Positions 36,359 to 45,115 of a stretch of DNA of 64,000 nucleotides are shown piece after piece. Source of the DNA: an uncultured Neptuniibacter sp. (GTDB lineage: Bacteria; Pseudomonadota; Gammaproteobacteria; Pseudomonadales; Balneatricaceae); contig NZ_CANMIR010000009.1 in assembly GCF_947498015.1 (NCBI RefSeq), positions 1 through 64,000 of the forward strand, given 5' to 3'. Numbering within the stretch: the first letter of the stretch is position 1; every line of letters begins with the position of its first letter. The notes beneath the pieces were generated by a model. The model did no database searches. It saw nothing but the letters and a program-made list of their open reading frames with translations, and had not been told where the DNA came from. The translations under genes were made by a program, and so were the position numbers.

Positions 36359-37318
36359 ATGAACAGGCAAGAACTACAGAAATCTATCATTAAGTCACTT
36401 TCGTGGCTGAGCAATGAAGTTTCGATAAATAACAAACTGAATCTTACTGATATAAACGTGCATTCAGAAAATTTCTACCGTGACTTGCTCAATCTGGCCT
36501 TTGACTTTGAGTTGATCAATATCAACATCATTGATCAGAATGCCACTGCGATTGATCTAGGGGATGAAATTAATAGCTTTGCTATTCAAGTAACGTCAAC
36601 ATCAAAGCTAGATAAAACAAAACACACAGTCGAAAAGTTCGTTGAAAAGAAAATGTATGAACAGTACGACCGACTCGTGATTCTGAACATTGTCGAAAAA
36701 ACTGCCCATAAAGCCCTCAGCGTTGGAGACGAAAGCTACACTTTAGATACGAAAAAAGATATTTGGGATGTTGGTGATCTGGCAGTCAAGTTTAATGATT
36801 TCCCGCTTGAAAAGTTACAAGAAATCAACCAATTCCTCAATAATGAGCTATATTCGAAGCCCACGGAAGCCCTCCCTAAAAATGTAATCACTATATTGAA
36901 GCTAATTGAACTTATTAGTGATGAAGAACATCCATCTATTGGAGAAGGCTACCTTGAAGAGCCGTTTCCAATGGAAAAAATATATCAGCGATTTTCCGAC
37001 CATTCCGAGTTTTTAGAGAGTGAGTATCTGGTTTTGTACCAAGATTATGGAGCTGTATTGGATGCAGTAGAAAAAGGGGCTGATATTGGAGCTGTAAAGT
37101 TAAAACGGGTTGCCCAGCATCTACGTAGATATAGTGATACTGTTCTGAATGAGTGTAGTGGGAACCCTAAGGCTGCCTTAGAAAGGATCATCGATCATTT
37201 TCTTAATTTACTTCAACAAAACGGAATTGATGCAGACACTGGCGCGGCACAGTTTTACATCATCAAACAATTGATTATGTGCAATGTATTTCCAAATAAG
37301 GCAGCTATAAGTGGGTAG
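36359..37318 (+). CDS. SMEK-domain protein of an ABC-three-component-like system
   Basis: A 319-residue protein whose N-terminal 150 residues match the SMEK domain (SLSWLSNEVSINNKLNLTDIN, YRDLLNLAF, then INSFAIQVTSTS). The C-terminal half is helical and ends in a segment overlapping the next gene. SMEK proteins occur as the effector or adaptor part of ABC-3C conflict systems. It is the first gene of a three-gene operon and divergent from the GHKL operon. Confidence 0.8.
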   Translation: MNRQELQKSIIKSLSWLSNEVSINNKLNLTDINVHSENFYRDLLNLAFDFELININIIDQNATAIDLGDEINSFAIQVTSTSKLDKTKHTVEKFVEKKMYEQYDRLVILNIVEKTAHKALSVGDESYTLDTKKDIWDVGDLAVKFNDFPLEKLQEINQFLNNELYSKPTEALPKNVITILKLIELISDEEHPSIGEGYLEEPFPMEKIYQRFSDHSEFLESEYLVLYQDYGAVLDAVEKGADIGAVKLKRVAQHLRRYSDTVLNECSGNPKAALERIIDHFLNLLQQNGIDADTGAAQFYIIKQLIMCNVFPNKAAISG

Positions 37319-37547
37319 CTTATTTTCTAAAGATGAAGACTTAAAAAAATCAGCGCCTGTTATCGGGAGTGAAATCCTTAAGCAGCTACAAGCAAGCGAT
37401 GATGGACGTATTAGTATCTTTGACTTGGCAAGGAATCTACGTAAGTCAGAAAGGTTGAGTGCAAGAAGTATCTATTATGGGATGTTGTTCTTGTATGCGT
37501 TAGACGTTGTTGATTTTGACGAGCCGTATTTGATTAAAAAATGTTGA
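37311..37547 (+). CDS. Small middle component of the ABC-three-component-like system
   Basis: A 78-residue protein with a winged-helix-like pattern (RISIFDLARNLRKSERLSARSIYYGMLFLYALDVV). The GTG start overlaps the SMEK gene and its end overlaps the ATPase gene by 7 bases. Size and place fit the middle component of ABC-3C operons. Its function in such systems is not known. Confidence 0.75.
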   Translation: MGSLFSKDEDLKKSAPVIGSEILKQLQASDDGRISIFDLARNLRKSERLSARSIYYGMLFLYALDVVDFDEPYLIKKC

Positions 37548-39262
37548 AAATTAGAAAACTGTATTGTGAACCAGCCGCCTTTGAACCAATCACTTTTTTT
37601 GATGGGTTCAATTTGATTCTTGGTGAGACTACGGAAGGTAATGTTAAAACTAATGGCGTTGGTAAATCTTTAGCTATTGAGTTTTTAAACTATGGGTTAT
37701 TAAAGAAAAATAGTGATAGTCGAGTTTCTCTGATTCCACCGCAAGATCTATCACCTGAAACCATAGTGTGTTTGGATTTCGAAATAGGTGATTACCGAAT
37801 TACTTCTAGAAGGACAATTAAAAACCCTGAATGCCCTACACTAGTCATTAATGGGGAAGCTAGAAAATACTCAACGCTTTCAGATGCAAACAATCATCTG
37901 ACCACATTACTCTTTGGAACAACAGATAGAGAAAATCCACCTTCATTCAGAACCATGATGGGGCCATTAATTCGTGATGAGGGGTCAGAATTTAAATCTA
38001 TTATAAATTGTTACGATACAAACAAGCGCGTCCCTCCCAACTATGCACCACATCTCTGGTTGCTTCATGTTGATCCTGCGCCTTATACAGAAGCAAAGCA
38101 GCTGTATAAAGATATGCAGGATGTATCTAAAGCCAGAAAAAAGATGGAAGAGAACATTGAAACTATTACAGGTAAAAATGTTTCTGAGTCTAGAGCAGAC
38201 CTCAATGAGTTAGAAAATCAAGTTCAGCGGATACAAGCAGACATTGACCAGCTTGAGAATACTGAAGGCTTTGACACCGTAAAGAATGAGATTATTGAAA
38301 TAGAAACCCTGCTTGAGCAAGAACGCTCGGCCCAAACGGTTCTTAAATCGGAACTTTCGAAGGTAAGGATGTTTCGAGGGGACAATTATATCGATGGTGA
38401 TGAAGTTGCCGAATTGTACAATCAGTTCAAAGCGGGCTTAGGTGATTTAATCAAGAGAGAGCTCGATGAAGTAAGTGCCTTCAAAAGAAAGATTGATGAA
38501 TTTCAAAGAAGCATCATCGAGAACCGAAGGGCTTCATTGAACGATGAAATCAAACAGCGTGATGAGCGTATTACCAATTTGACTAGAGCTTATAAAGAGA
38601 AAGTTTCGCTTTTAGATCAAGAAGGGTTGTTAGTCAGTCTAAAGCAAACCATTGCTGTTCATCAAAGCAAGATAGAAGAGTTTTCTGCTCTTTCATCTTT
38701 CATAAGCAAATTCAGTGAATACGATTCAGAGCACAAGTCCAAGAAACGAGAACGGGAAGATAGGATATACCTTTTAGAAAGCTATGTAGGGGATGCAAAG
38801 AACGTAATCGAGTCCTTTGAAAATACGGTTCTGAGCATTCATGATTACGTTTTTGGTAATAGGAAGAGCTCATTTGAGATTGATATTTCAAAGAAAGCAG
38901 AAATAGTAAAGTTTGAGTTAAGAACAGATTCTGATGGAAGCCATAGCATAAACCGTGAAAAGGTTTTTCTTTATGACCTTTCACTTCTGCTTAACCCCGA
39001 TACATCTGTATTGCATCCAGGACTTCTGATCCATGACAACATTTTTGATGTTGACCAAGATACACTGATTAAAAGCATGAATTATATTGGGGACAGTTTG
39101 CAGGCTTTGGCCAGTCGACAATACATACTGACTATTAATAGTGATAAGTTTAGTCGCGAAGATATAGAACAGCTCAATATTAGGCTAGATGATTTTGCTA
39201 GAGCTTCATTTACCAAGGAAAATAGGTTTCTGAAGCGATCTTACCAAGAGCTATCTGCATAG
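37541..39262 (+). CDS. DUF2326 ABC-type (SMC-like) ATPase of an ABC-three-component-like system
   Basis: A 573-residue ATPase with split SMC/Rad50-like organisation. The P-loop NGVGKS is at residues 38-43. A long coiled coil covers about residues 180-420. The C-terminal Walker B region reads LHPGLLIHDNIFD. This DUF2326 architecture is the ATPase of ABC-3C systems. It probably senses a nucleoprotein signal and controls the SMEK partner. Confidence 0.85.
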   Translation: MLKIRKLYCEPAAFEPITFFDGFNLILGETTEGNVKTNGVGKSLAIEFLNYGLLKKNSDSRVSLIPPQDLSPETIVCLDFEIGDYRITSRRTIKNPECPTLVINGEARKYSTLSDANNHLTTLLFGTTDRENPPSFRTMMGPLIRDEGSEFKSIINCYDTNKRVPPNYAPHLWLLHVDPAPYTEAKQLYKDMQDVSKARKKMEENIETITGKNVSESRADLNELENQVQRIQADIDQLENTEGFDTVKNEIIEIETLLEQERSAQTVLKSELSKVRMFRGDNYIDGDEVAELYNQFKAGLGDLIKRELDEVSAFKRKIDEFQRSIIENRRASLNDEIKQRDERITNLTRAYKEKVSLLDQEGLLVSLKQTIAVHQSKIEEFSALSSFISKFSEYDSEHKSKKREREDRIYLLESYVGDAKNVIESFENTVLSIHDYVFGNRKSSFEIDISKKAEIVKFELRTDSDGSHSINREKVFLYDLSLLLNPDTSVLHPGLLIHDNIFDVDQDTLIKSMNYIGDSLQALASRQYILTINSDKFSREDIEQLNIRLDDFARASFTKENRFLKRSYQELSA

Positions 39263-39327
39263 GGTTAAGTGTTAAGTATTACGCAGGAAAAGCTGGGGTA
39301 TCATGTAGGCACCTATTCACGGGATTT

Positions 39328-39828
39328 TTAAATTTTTATAGCTGTTGACCAATAATGAAGACTCTCTTCTGAAACCTGTCCCACGGCTTGACCGATACCA
39401 ATCACTGCTTTCTGAAGGGCTGTAGCTTGATCTCGGTTTGAACACAGAGCCAAGCTTTGAATGATACGAGAGATCCTCAGGTGGTTGTGCCCACCTCGTT
39501 TCAGCCAAATGTGCTGCCGCATATTTAAGTTGGATTGTGCAATCACTTGACCTTCATGCTCTTCTAATCCAAAGAAATCTAACATCACACGGTAAGACTG
39601 CAATTGCTGTTGTCTTAGTTGTGGGTTAGATGCGAATGTCTCCTTATCATCCCGTGAAAGACAGGGGGCGAAACTGTTTCTCTTATGGGACGTGACTGTG
39701 GGAAACAACCATTGAATGTAGTCATGCGTATGTTCCAGCCAGAAATGGTCTAGCTGCCAAAGATCGCTGATATACCGGTCTTTATGATCCGGTGCTTCTT
39801 CAAGCATAAACTCCACAATTCGCGACAT
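39328..39828 (-). CDS. OGFr-like domain protein
   Basis: A 166-residue protein with the opioid growth factor receptor-like signature (LEHTHDYIQWLFPTVTSHKRNSFAP) at about residues 32-56. Bacterial members are common on mobile elements and their role is unknown. GAGGA lies 9 bases before the ATG. It stands alone between two modules, flanked by direct copies of AGGAAAAGCTGG (39285-39296 and 39906-39917). Confidence 0.8.
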   Translation of the reverse strand: MSRIVEFMLEEAPDHKDRYISDLWQLDHFWLEHTHDYIQWLFPTVTSHKRNSFAPCLSRDDKETFASNPQLRQQQLQSYRVMLDFFGLEEHEGQVIAQSNLNMRQHIWLKRGGHNHLRISRIIQSLALCSNRDQATALQKAVIGIGQAVGQVSEESLHYWSTAIKI

Positions 39829-40086
39829 GAATCTTATTCCTCAGTTACGGCATCATGGTATCTGAGGCCTGCCCTTTCCTCACCTTGTTTAGGGGTAATT
39901 CTCGTAGGAAAAGCTGGAATTTGATATAATATCTATAAGAATCATTAGCTTATGGCTGATGATTGTGGCGCCCAACTTAAAGCAGTGTCCAAATTAATGC
40001 ACTGCTCCTTTCTTTCATAAATTCATCTGTGTGAACTCTATCCGGTATAGCCGGAGGCATTCGCACGCCTACAAAAAGGTATCGAT
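39829..40086 (+). promoter_or_regulatory. Leader region of the DUF2787 operon with hairpin
   Basis: It contains a TATAAT box (about 39921-39926). A stem AGCAGTG/CACTGCT with a 12-base loop lies near 39976-40001, followed by a pyrimidine-rich stretch. The region probably carries the promoter and a structured leader of the following four-gene operon. Confidence 0.4.
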
Positions 40087-40509
40087 ATGATTATCAAAAG
40101 AGAAACGACGGCTTTTGAGCTTGGCGGCAAGCTGATAGGACTATTGCAAAATGAGTTGTTGAAGCCTGAGAAACCGTGTATTGGCCCGGTGATCTTAAAC
40201 TTCCGAGATCCATCTTACTCAGCGGAAACTGGGGGTTATCGACCAGTAGAAATCAGTATTAATCAGAGTGGTGAAGTTGAATACATCACCGAATTTACCT
40301 ATTTCGGTATTCAGCCGTTTGCTGAACTTGGTAAGTCTTCAGATTTTGACTTCTCCGAACGCAGATTTCAGAACGAATATCGTGTTTATCCAATTACGGA
40401 GCATGGTGTAGAGAGCTACTACCGACTGTGGGAGCAGAACTTTTGTAGTTACATTGAGATGGGGGTGTTTGACGTGAAAGTCTCAGTAGAGGAGAACTGC
40501 TATGTGTGA
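40087..40509 (+). CDS. DUF2787 family protein
   Basis: A 140-residue protein with the DUF2787 pattern FRDPSYSAETGGYRPVEI (about residues 36-53). Members are frequent on plasmids and integrative elements of Vibrio and Shewanella-type bacteria and have no known function. It overlaps the next gene by 8 bases. Confidence 0.8.
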   Translation: MIIKRETTAFELGGKLIGLLQNELLKPEKPCIGPVILNFRDPSYSAETGGYRPVEISINQSGEVEYITEFTYFGIQPFAELGKSSDFDFSERRFQNEYRVYPITEHGVESYYRLWEQNFCSYIEMGVFDVKVSVEENCYV

Positions 40510-41047
40510 AGTTAACCCTCTAACTCAAGGTGAGCTGGATGAGTACTGTGGTCAGTATGCACTGATTAATGCCCTCAGATATTTAAAGCCTAAGTTGAGT
40601 GAAGAAGAACAGCGCTCACTATTCGCTGAGTGCTTGGCGAGAGTCACTGAGTTCCGTAAGGGAAAGCGCAGTGCTCGTGTCACCTATGGTCTGGCAGGTG
40701 AAGAGCTAGAAACTCTGATGAACATGGTGTTGCCTGAATACAACATCGGCTTTCGGGCGCTCGTTGACGATACTAATGTACCTTGTTGGACCATATTCAC
40801 TTACTGGCGGGCAATCTCAAATTTCTTTGAGCGAGCAGATGGCCGGGGCGTGGCCATAACACGTTTGAAAGGTACGAGCAACCACTGGACAGTGATCTGC
40901 AGTATTAATAATGAAGAGATAACGCTTTTCGATTCCACCTATCTAGAAGAACTGGACCGATCCGACTGCTGTATTTCTGAAGAAGATGGTGAGCATTACT
41001 ATCAGCTCAGCGTCTACGAAACCTACCTCGTTTACCTCCGCGACTAA
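40502..41047 (+). CDS. Putative papain-like/C39-like cysteine peptidase fold protein
   Basis: A 181-residue protein with a possible catalytic triad in the right order: Cys16 in YCGQYALINAL, His128 in SNHWTVI and Asp144 in TLFDST. The order and spacing resemble papain-like or C39 peptidases. I do not recognise the family. It is co-transcribed with the DUF2787 gene and the second recombinase. Activity is inferred from motif only. Confidence 0.55.
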   Translation: MCEVNPLTQGELDEYCGQYALINALRYLKPKLSEEEQRSLFAECLARVTEFRKGKRSARVTYGLAGEELETLMNMVLPEYNIGFRALVDDTNVPCWTIFTYWRAISNFFERADGRGVAITRLKGTSNHWTVICSINNEEITLFDSTYLEELDRSDCCISEEDGEHYYQLSVYETYLVYLRD

Positions 41048-41122
41048 CACTTAAATCGAACACAATTTTTACAGGCACATAGTGTGTCATGGCCCGCTAT
41101 TGCCTGTAATAAGGGGAATATT

Positions 41123-42043
41123 ATGAATGCAAAAGAGATATCGGCAGTAAACTGCTATTTGATGGGGCTCGCACCGTCAGGGCGACGTTCTATGAGAAGC
41201 CAGTTAACGCAGGTGGCTCAGCTATTAGGAAAAGAAAGTATTGATGAAATTGAGTGGTACAAGCTGGAGTATCAACAACTGATCTTTATCCGGTCCAAGC
41301 TTCAGGAAACGGATAAGTCGGTTAACACAATTAATACTACGATGGCTGCTATCCGAGGAGTGGTCAGAACTGCCTTTAAGATGGAGTTGGTGACAGCCGA
41401 ACACTTGGCACGGATCTGCCAGTTGGAAAGTGTACGTGGTACCGCTAAGAAAGGTGGTATTGCGCTAAGCCTTGAAGAAAGCCGGAAGCTAGTTAGAAAA
41501 GCTGCTGAAACTGAAGGGCCAAAAGGAATCAGAGATACAGCGCTATTGATGCTGATGATAACTACGGGCCTTCGTCGTTCAGAGGTCGTGGCGCTAAATC
41601 ACGACAGCTTTGATTTTGAACGGCTCCGTGTGTCGGTCAGGGGTGAGGGAGGTAAGTTGAGGTATCACGATATTAGTGGGGTAACGTTAAAAAGGCTGAA
41701 ACAGTGGGCAGCAGAGCGCGGTGATATTGAGCCCTTATCGCCGTTCTTTACTAAGGTGCTGAAAAAAGGTGTGTCGGATAAGCGGATTACCGTTAACTCT
41801 GTCTACCGTCTGGTGAAGAAGCAGGGGGAATCAATCGGTATTAAAGGTCTGCGGCCACACGATCTGCGGCGTACCTATATCTCTCTGTTATTGGAACAGG
41901 GGAGTGATCTCAGCCTCGTATCTAAAGCGGCTGGGCACGCTAATGTGATGACGACCACGCGTTATGACAAGCGACATGTTAACGCGCAGACAGAAGCTAT
42001 GAGAACGCTTACCGACAATCTGGGTAGGGGGTTAAGACTATGA
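41123..42043 (+). CDS. Second tyrosine recombinase (XerC/D-like)
   Basis: A 306-residue recombinase with Arg151 (TGLRRSEV), His246-x2-Arg249 (HDLRRTY), His272 and Tyr281, so all catalytic residues are present. It lacks the arm-binding domain of the left integrase. ATG 41123 follows AAGGGG by 7 bases. It overlaps the next gene by 4 bases. It may recombine a smaller nested unit or resolve dimers of the island. Confidence 0.9.
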   Translation: MNAKEISAVNCYLMGLAPSGRRSMRSQLTQVAQLLGKESIDEIEWYKLEYQQLIFIRSKLQETDKSVNTINTTMAAIRGVVRTAFKMELVTAEHLARICQLESVRGTAKKGGIALSLEESRKLVRKAAETEGPKGIRDTALLMLMITTGLRRSEVVALNHDSFDFERLRVSVRGEGGKLRYHDISGVTLKRLKQWAAERGDIEPLSPFFTKVLKKGVSDKRITVNSVYRLVKKQGESIGIKGLRPHDLRRTYISLLLEQGSDLSLVSKAAGHANVMTTTRYDKRHVNAQTEAMRTLTDNLGRGLRL

Positions 42044-42675
42044 TTGATACCGACGATTTTCTTAACGCCATGGACAAGATTGATACTGGCTTTCGTGAAC
42101 TAATGGGCCTGCTGAAGGAACATGATTTCCCTGAAGTGAGCAACGGTGTCCGACACTATTACGTCGATGATGGAAAGCTGCCGTTCCAAGAGGCGCAGCA
42201 ATTTGATCGGCCTGATGAGTTCCTGCAGGCTCTGTTGGACGTGCTGAGAGTACAATTTGAGCCTTGGCCGATCGGAACTTTCTTTCTTAATAGCAACGTT
42301 ATGGCCTATCTGGCTGACAGAGTCGAACAGCGAAGTTTTAGCTTCAGTTATGCATCAATGACCAGCGAACCTCAGGCGACCTTTACCGGGTTCTGGTTGA
42401 CCGCAGTGGAGCCTTATTTGAATAAGCTGGGTATGCCGTTTAATGATGGCCAGTCTTTTGTTGTGGTCACAGTGGGACAGAGCAATTACACGTTAAGTCT
42501 AGTTGAAGAAGTGGACAGTGTTCTTGGATCAGGTACCAGCCTGGCGTCTGCTATGAAGGCTGTAGTTGGTGCTCGAGAAACGGAGCAACGAATAGTATGT
42601 GGGTATGCGATTGAGGAGGGGCTTGGTAGCGGCATCAGGGTCTCAATTTGGCGTATGGAAAGCGGGCTGTCATAG
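42040..42675 (+). CDS. Hypothetical protein downstream of recombinase
   Basis: A 211-residue acidic soluble protein that I do not recognise. The ATG overlaps the recombinase stop (ATGA), so the two are translationally coupled. The C-terminal end overlaps the convergent YfjJ-like gene by 6 bases. Confidence 0.6.
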   Translation: MIDTDDFLNAMDKIDTGFRELMGLLKEHDFPEVSNGVRHYYVDDGKLPFQEAQQFDRPDEFLQALLDVLRVQFEPWPIGTFFLNSNVMAYLADRVEQRSFSFSYASMTSEPQATFTGFWLTAVEPYLNKLGMPFNDGQSFVVVTVGQSNYTLSLVEEVDSVLGSGTSLASAMKAVVGARETEQRIVCGYAIEEGLGSGIRVSIWRMESGLS

Positions 42676-43275
42676 CCCGCCAGTACCATAATCACAGATA
42701 TCGATGCCATTAACCGACAAAGGGTAGATGCGGCAGATACGATTTCTACGCAGATATAGAGGCTTTTTTCGTTGTTTAATAAGGTATGTGGCAAGATCAT
42801 CATACCGGTTAGGGTAGTAACCTGGCTGGTTAACTAGAAGGTGTTTAGGCAGGTACTGAACATCTAAATGGTCAGGCTGAGTAAGGTTATAGCAATGCGT
42901 TTGTTTAATCGGATTATATCGGCGTAATTTGGATGCTGATTGGTAAAATATTTCTCTAAAGTTGGGGTAATCCTTCATAAACTGAGCTTCATCACGCTTA
43001 ATTAGTGCGTGAAAATGCTCACCTGCCACAGCATGATCCTCAATACATGCATAACCTTGCATGAAGTGCCCCTGCTTCATGTACTTCCGTCCATACAGTT
43101 TCTGATTCATTAAGTGGCATAGGGCATTAAATTGGTCTATGCCTTCATTGAGAGAGAGGCATGAACGGCCTTTAGGCTTTAGAAATGGTAGGGTAATAAA
43201 ATAAGTAAACGGGCCTGCAGCTTTGATGGCAAGGGTTGCTTCTTCTTTAGATATAGGTGCTGTATAAGTGGTCAT
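42670..43275 (-). CDS. YagK/YfjJ (inovirus Gp2-like) protein with HUH-type motif
   Basis: A basic protein of about 201 residues. EHFHALIKRD contains a His-hydrophobe-His pair as in HUH endonucleases. Further on, DLATYLIKQRKK resembles the Tyr/Lys motif of Rep proteins. This matches the YagK/YfjJ domain found in P4-like and CP4-57-type prophage remnants. It is probably a replication initiator-like protein of the excised island. ATG 43275 is chosen, and a longer start (43326) is possible. Confidence 0.65.
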   Translation of the reverse strand: MTTYTAPISKEEATLAIKAAGPFTYFITLPFLKPKGRSCLSLNEGIDQFNALCHLMNQKLYGRKYMKQGHFMQGYACIEDHAVAGEHFHALIKRDEAQFMKDYPNFREIFYQSASKLRRYNPIKQTHCYNLTQPDHLDVQYLPKHLLVNQPGYYPNRYDDLATYLIKQRKKPLYLRRNRICRIYPLSVNGIDICDYGTGGL

Positions 43276-43329
43276 CGGTATAGCTCTGGTATGGCTAGGA
43301 GTAGCTGGTAGATACACGGGGGGCATCAA

Positions 43330-43510
43330 GAACTGAAAAATTCAACTCTTGTTGCAGGCCTCCGATAGCAATGCTGATCATCGGCAGGTCCCGCCGTGCA
43401 ATACGGCATCGCTGCTAAACTAGCTTCGGTTAAATTAGTATTTACAGTTTTGGAGAACCTGGTTGCTGCGGGATTCTCATGATGAGAATCCCATGTTTTT
43501 GGACTGTGGC
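43330..43510. other. Structured 180-bp intergenic region (possible replication origin or small RNA)
   Basis: Three stem-loops stand in a row: CCGAT/ATCGG (43362-43384) with an inner AGC/GCT pair, GCCGT/ACGGC (43393-43407), and a perfect palindrome with 11-base arms (GGGATTCTCAT, 43470-43492) followed by ATGTTTTT. It lies directly upstream of the HUH-type gene, a usual place for a rolling-circle origin. This is inference. Confidence 0.45.
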
Positions 43511-44128
43511 TTATTCATCTAATGCAGAGCTAAGCTTGGTTAGGTGCGATTTCATTTTGTCTTTGTGGCGACTGCTCAGTTCATTTAGCAGGTAATCCCA
43601 ATTAGATGGCTTTGTTATCCACTTGTATGCAGCTTTTGCTTGTGAATGCTCTTTAAGACATTGTTGTATTGATGGGATTGTTGGTACTTCTTTGCGCGAA
43701 GTTGTTTGGGCCTTTTTCCAGATTCGCCGGATCCTTTTTGGGGTTAATTTATCCGTTGAGATTACGTCGGTAACTGTAATGGGTACAGTGCCAATGGGAA
43801 GGCGTAATACTTCATCAATTTCTGCTGCTTTTACATGTCTGTAAGCGGTAGTACGTGAGCATAGATCACTCAATTCTTCTTTGATGAAATCTTCAAATGA
43901 TTCATGACGATCCCGCCAAAGTTTCAGTTTATAGATGATATAAATGATGGTACGGATATTCTTCAAACTCTCGCGCAGTTGCTTGACTGCATCATCTAGC
44001 TCACTGATGCTCTGGGCTTGAGTACATTTCCTTTGAGAGTTCTTGGCTTTAGGTTTTTTTGACTTCCTTTTAACTTTCTTACTGTTTTTAAGTTTGTGAG
44101 GAAGGCTGTTTTTATCTGTTTTTTTCAT
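43511..44128 (-). CDS. Basic HTH protein of the island maintenance module
   Basis: A 205-residue protein with a Lys-rich N-terminus (residues 1-35). A likely helix-turn-helix lies near residues 85-108 (LSDLCSRTTAYRHVKAAEIDEVL). I do not recognise the family. The position between alpA and the YfjJ-like gene, same strand, suggests a DNA-binding role in replication or excision of the island. Confidence 0.6.
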   Translation of the reverse strand: MKKTDKNSLPHKLKNSKKVKRKSKKPKAKNSQRKCTQAQSISELDDAVKQLRESLKNIRTIIYIIYKLKLWRDRHESFEDFIKEELSDLCSRTTAYRHVKAAEIDEVLRLPIGTVPITVTDVISTDKLTPKRIRRIWKKAQTTSRKEVPTIPSIQQCLKEHSQAKAAYKWITKPSNWDYLLNELSSRHKDKMKSHLTKLSSALDE

Positions 44129-44164
44129 TTCTATGTCTCGTCAATATGGTATTGGAGTTTATTG

Positions 44165-44395
44165 CTAAAGAGTTCTTGGGCGGTTCATGAGCCACTCGTT
44201 AACTTCGTGCGCGTAAAAACCACAACGCTTGCTGGTTAATGCCAGCGGCTGAGGAAAGGTCTGGCTTTTGATCATTCGGTAGATTGTTGACCTGGATAAG
44301 CTTGTTGCAGTGATCACATCTTGAAGGGTGACAATTTGAGCTGTTATCAACGGGTATTGTTGAGAACTTGATTCAGAGTCATGCTGAAAAGTCAT
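44165..44395 (-). CDS. alpA: AlpA-family regulator/excisionase
   Basis: A 76-residue AlpA-type winged HTH protein (VTLQDVITATSLSRSTIYRMI, then FPQPLALTSKRCGFYAHEVNEWL). AlpA proteins act as activators or recombination directionality factors of P4-like integrases. It is 36 bases upstream of the HTH gene, same strand. GAGG lies about 11 bases before the ATG. It is probably the excisionase for the island. Confidence 0.88.
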   Translation of the reverse strand: MTFQHDSESSSQQYPLITAQIVTLQDVITATSLSRSTIYRMIKSQTFPQPLALTSKRCGFYAHEVNEWLMNRPRTL

Positions 44396-44639
44396 TACTG
44401 TTTAACCTCGGTTATTCATACCGAAGTCGTTTACAGTTTTGTTTTACGATAGAAAGAATTTGTATTCCTGTGACGGGGTATATCTAAATGGGCTTTAACT
44501 ATCAATTAGTTATGGTTGGTGTCACAGGCTTTGTTTTTTTGTTTGTTGAAGAAGGGTTTGATTTTTATATTTGAAAACTTAAGAATTAAAATGTGCAACA
44601 TGTATTGTGACGCCGTCACAGGGCTGTGGAGGGGAGCTG
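44396..44639. promoter_or_regulatory. Divergent promoter region with TGTGAC-type operators
   Basis: The region holds a perfect palindrome TGTGACG-C-CGTCACA (44606-44620), plus CCTGTGACG (44467-44475) and GTCACAGG (44521-44528) in inverted relation. It separates alpA from the plus-strand gene starting at 44640. The sites are good candidates for binding by a regulator encoded at this end of the island. Confidence 0.5.
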
Positions 44640-45080
44640 TTGAGAGCAATTACACTAGATGATGCAACAATTGATGATGCATATGAGCTGCTAGCTTTGA
44701 TTTATAATTCTGCCGGAGATGAGGGGATTGAACTTTCTGATGTTGAATCCCTAATAAATGAGATTAATGTTGTTGATCGTTCTCTTAAAAAGGGAGAGCG
44801 AAAAAAAGTTATGAAAGTTGTGGAAGATTATGCTCACCTGGTGCCGAGTGATCTTTGGATTAAGTGCTCGGCTAAGCTCAGAAAACGCCGCGAGAGACGT
44901 GCGCTGATGTCAAAAGAGCCTAAGCCTGGAAGAATTCAGGTTAGTGCTGACACAAAGAAAAAATTGGATAAAATGAAGCGGAAAAAGCGTAACGGGGTTT
45001 TGCTTTACTCAACCTATGATGACGTCATCTCAAAGCTGTTAAAGTCACACAGTAAAAAGAAGAGCAAGGGCAAAAAATGA
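44640..45080 (+). CDS. Hypothetical protein at the right end of the island
   Basis: A 146-residue protein with an acidic N-terminal half (TLDDATIDDAYELLALIYN) and a strongly basic C-terminus ending KKKSKGKK. It is not recognised. TTG 44640 is the best start because GGAGGGG ends 5 bases before it. An upstream GTG at 44607 lies inside the operator palindrome. The basic tail suggests nucleic acid binding. Confidence 0.6.
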   Translation: MRAITLDDATIDDAYELLALIYNSAGDEGIELSDVESLINEINVVDRSLKKGERKKVMKVVEDYAHLVPSDLWIKCSAKLRKRRERRALMSKEPKPGRIQVSADTKKKLDKMKRKKRNGVLLYSTYDDVISKLLKSHSKKKSKGKK

Positions 45081-45115
45081 AGTTGGTTTTGTTCGATCGA
45101 AGATGAAATTGTATG

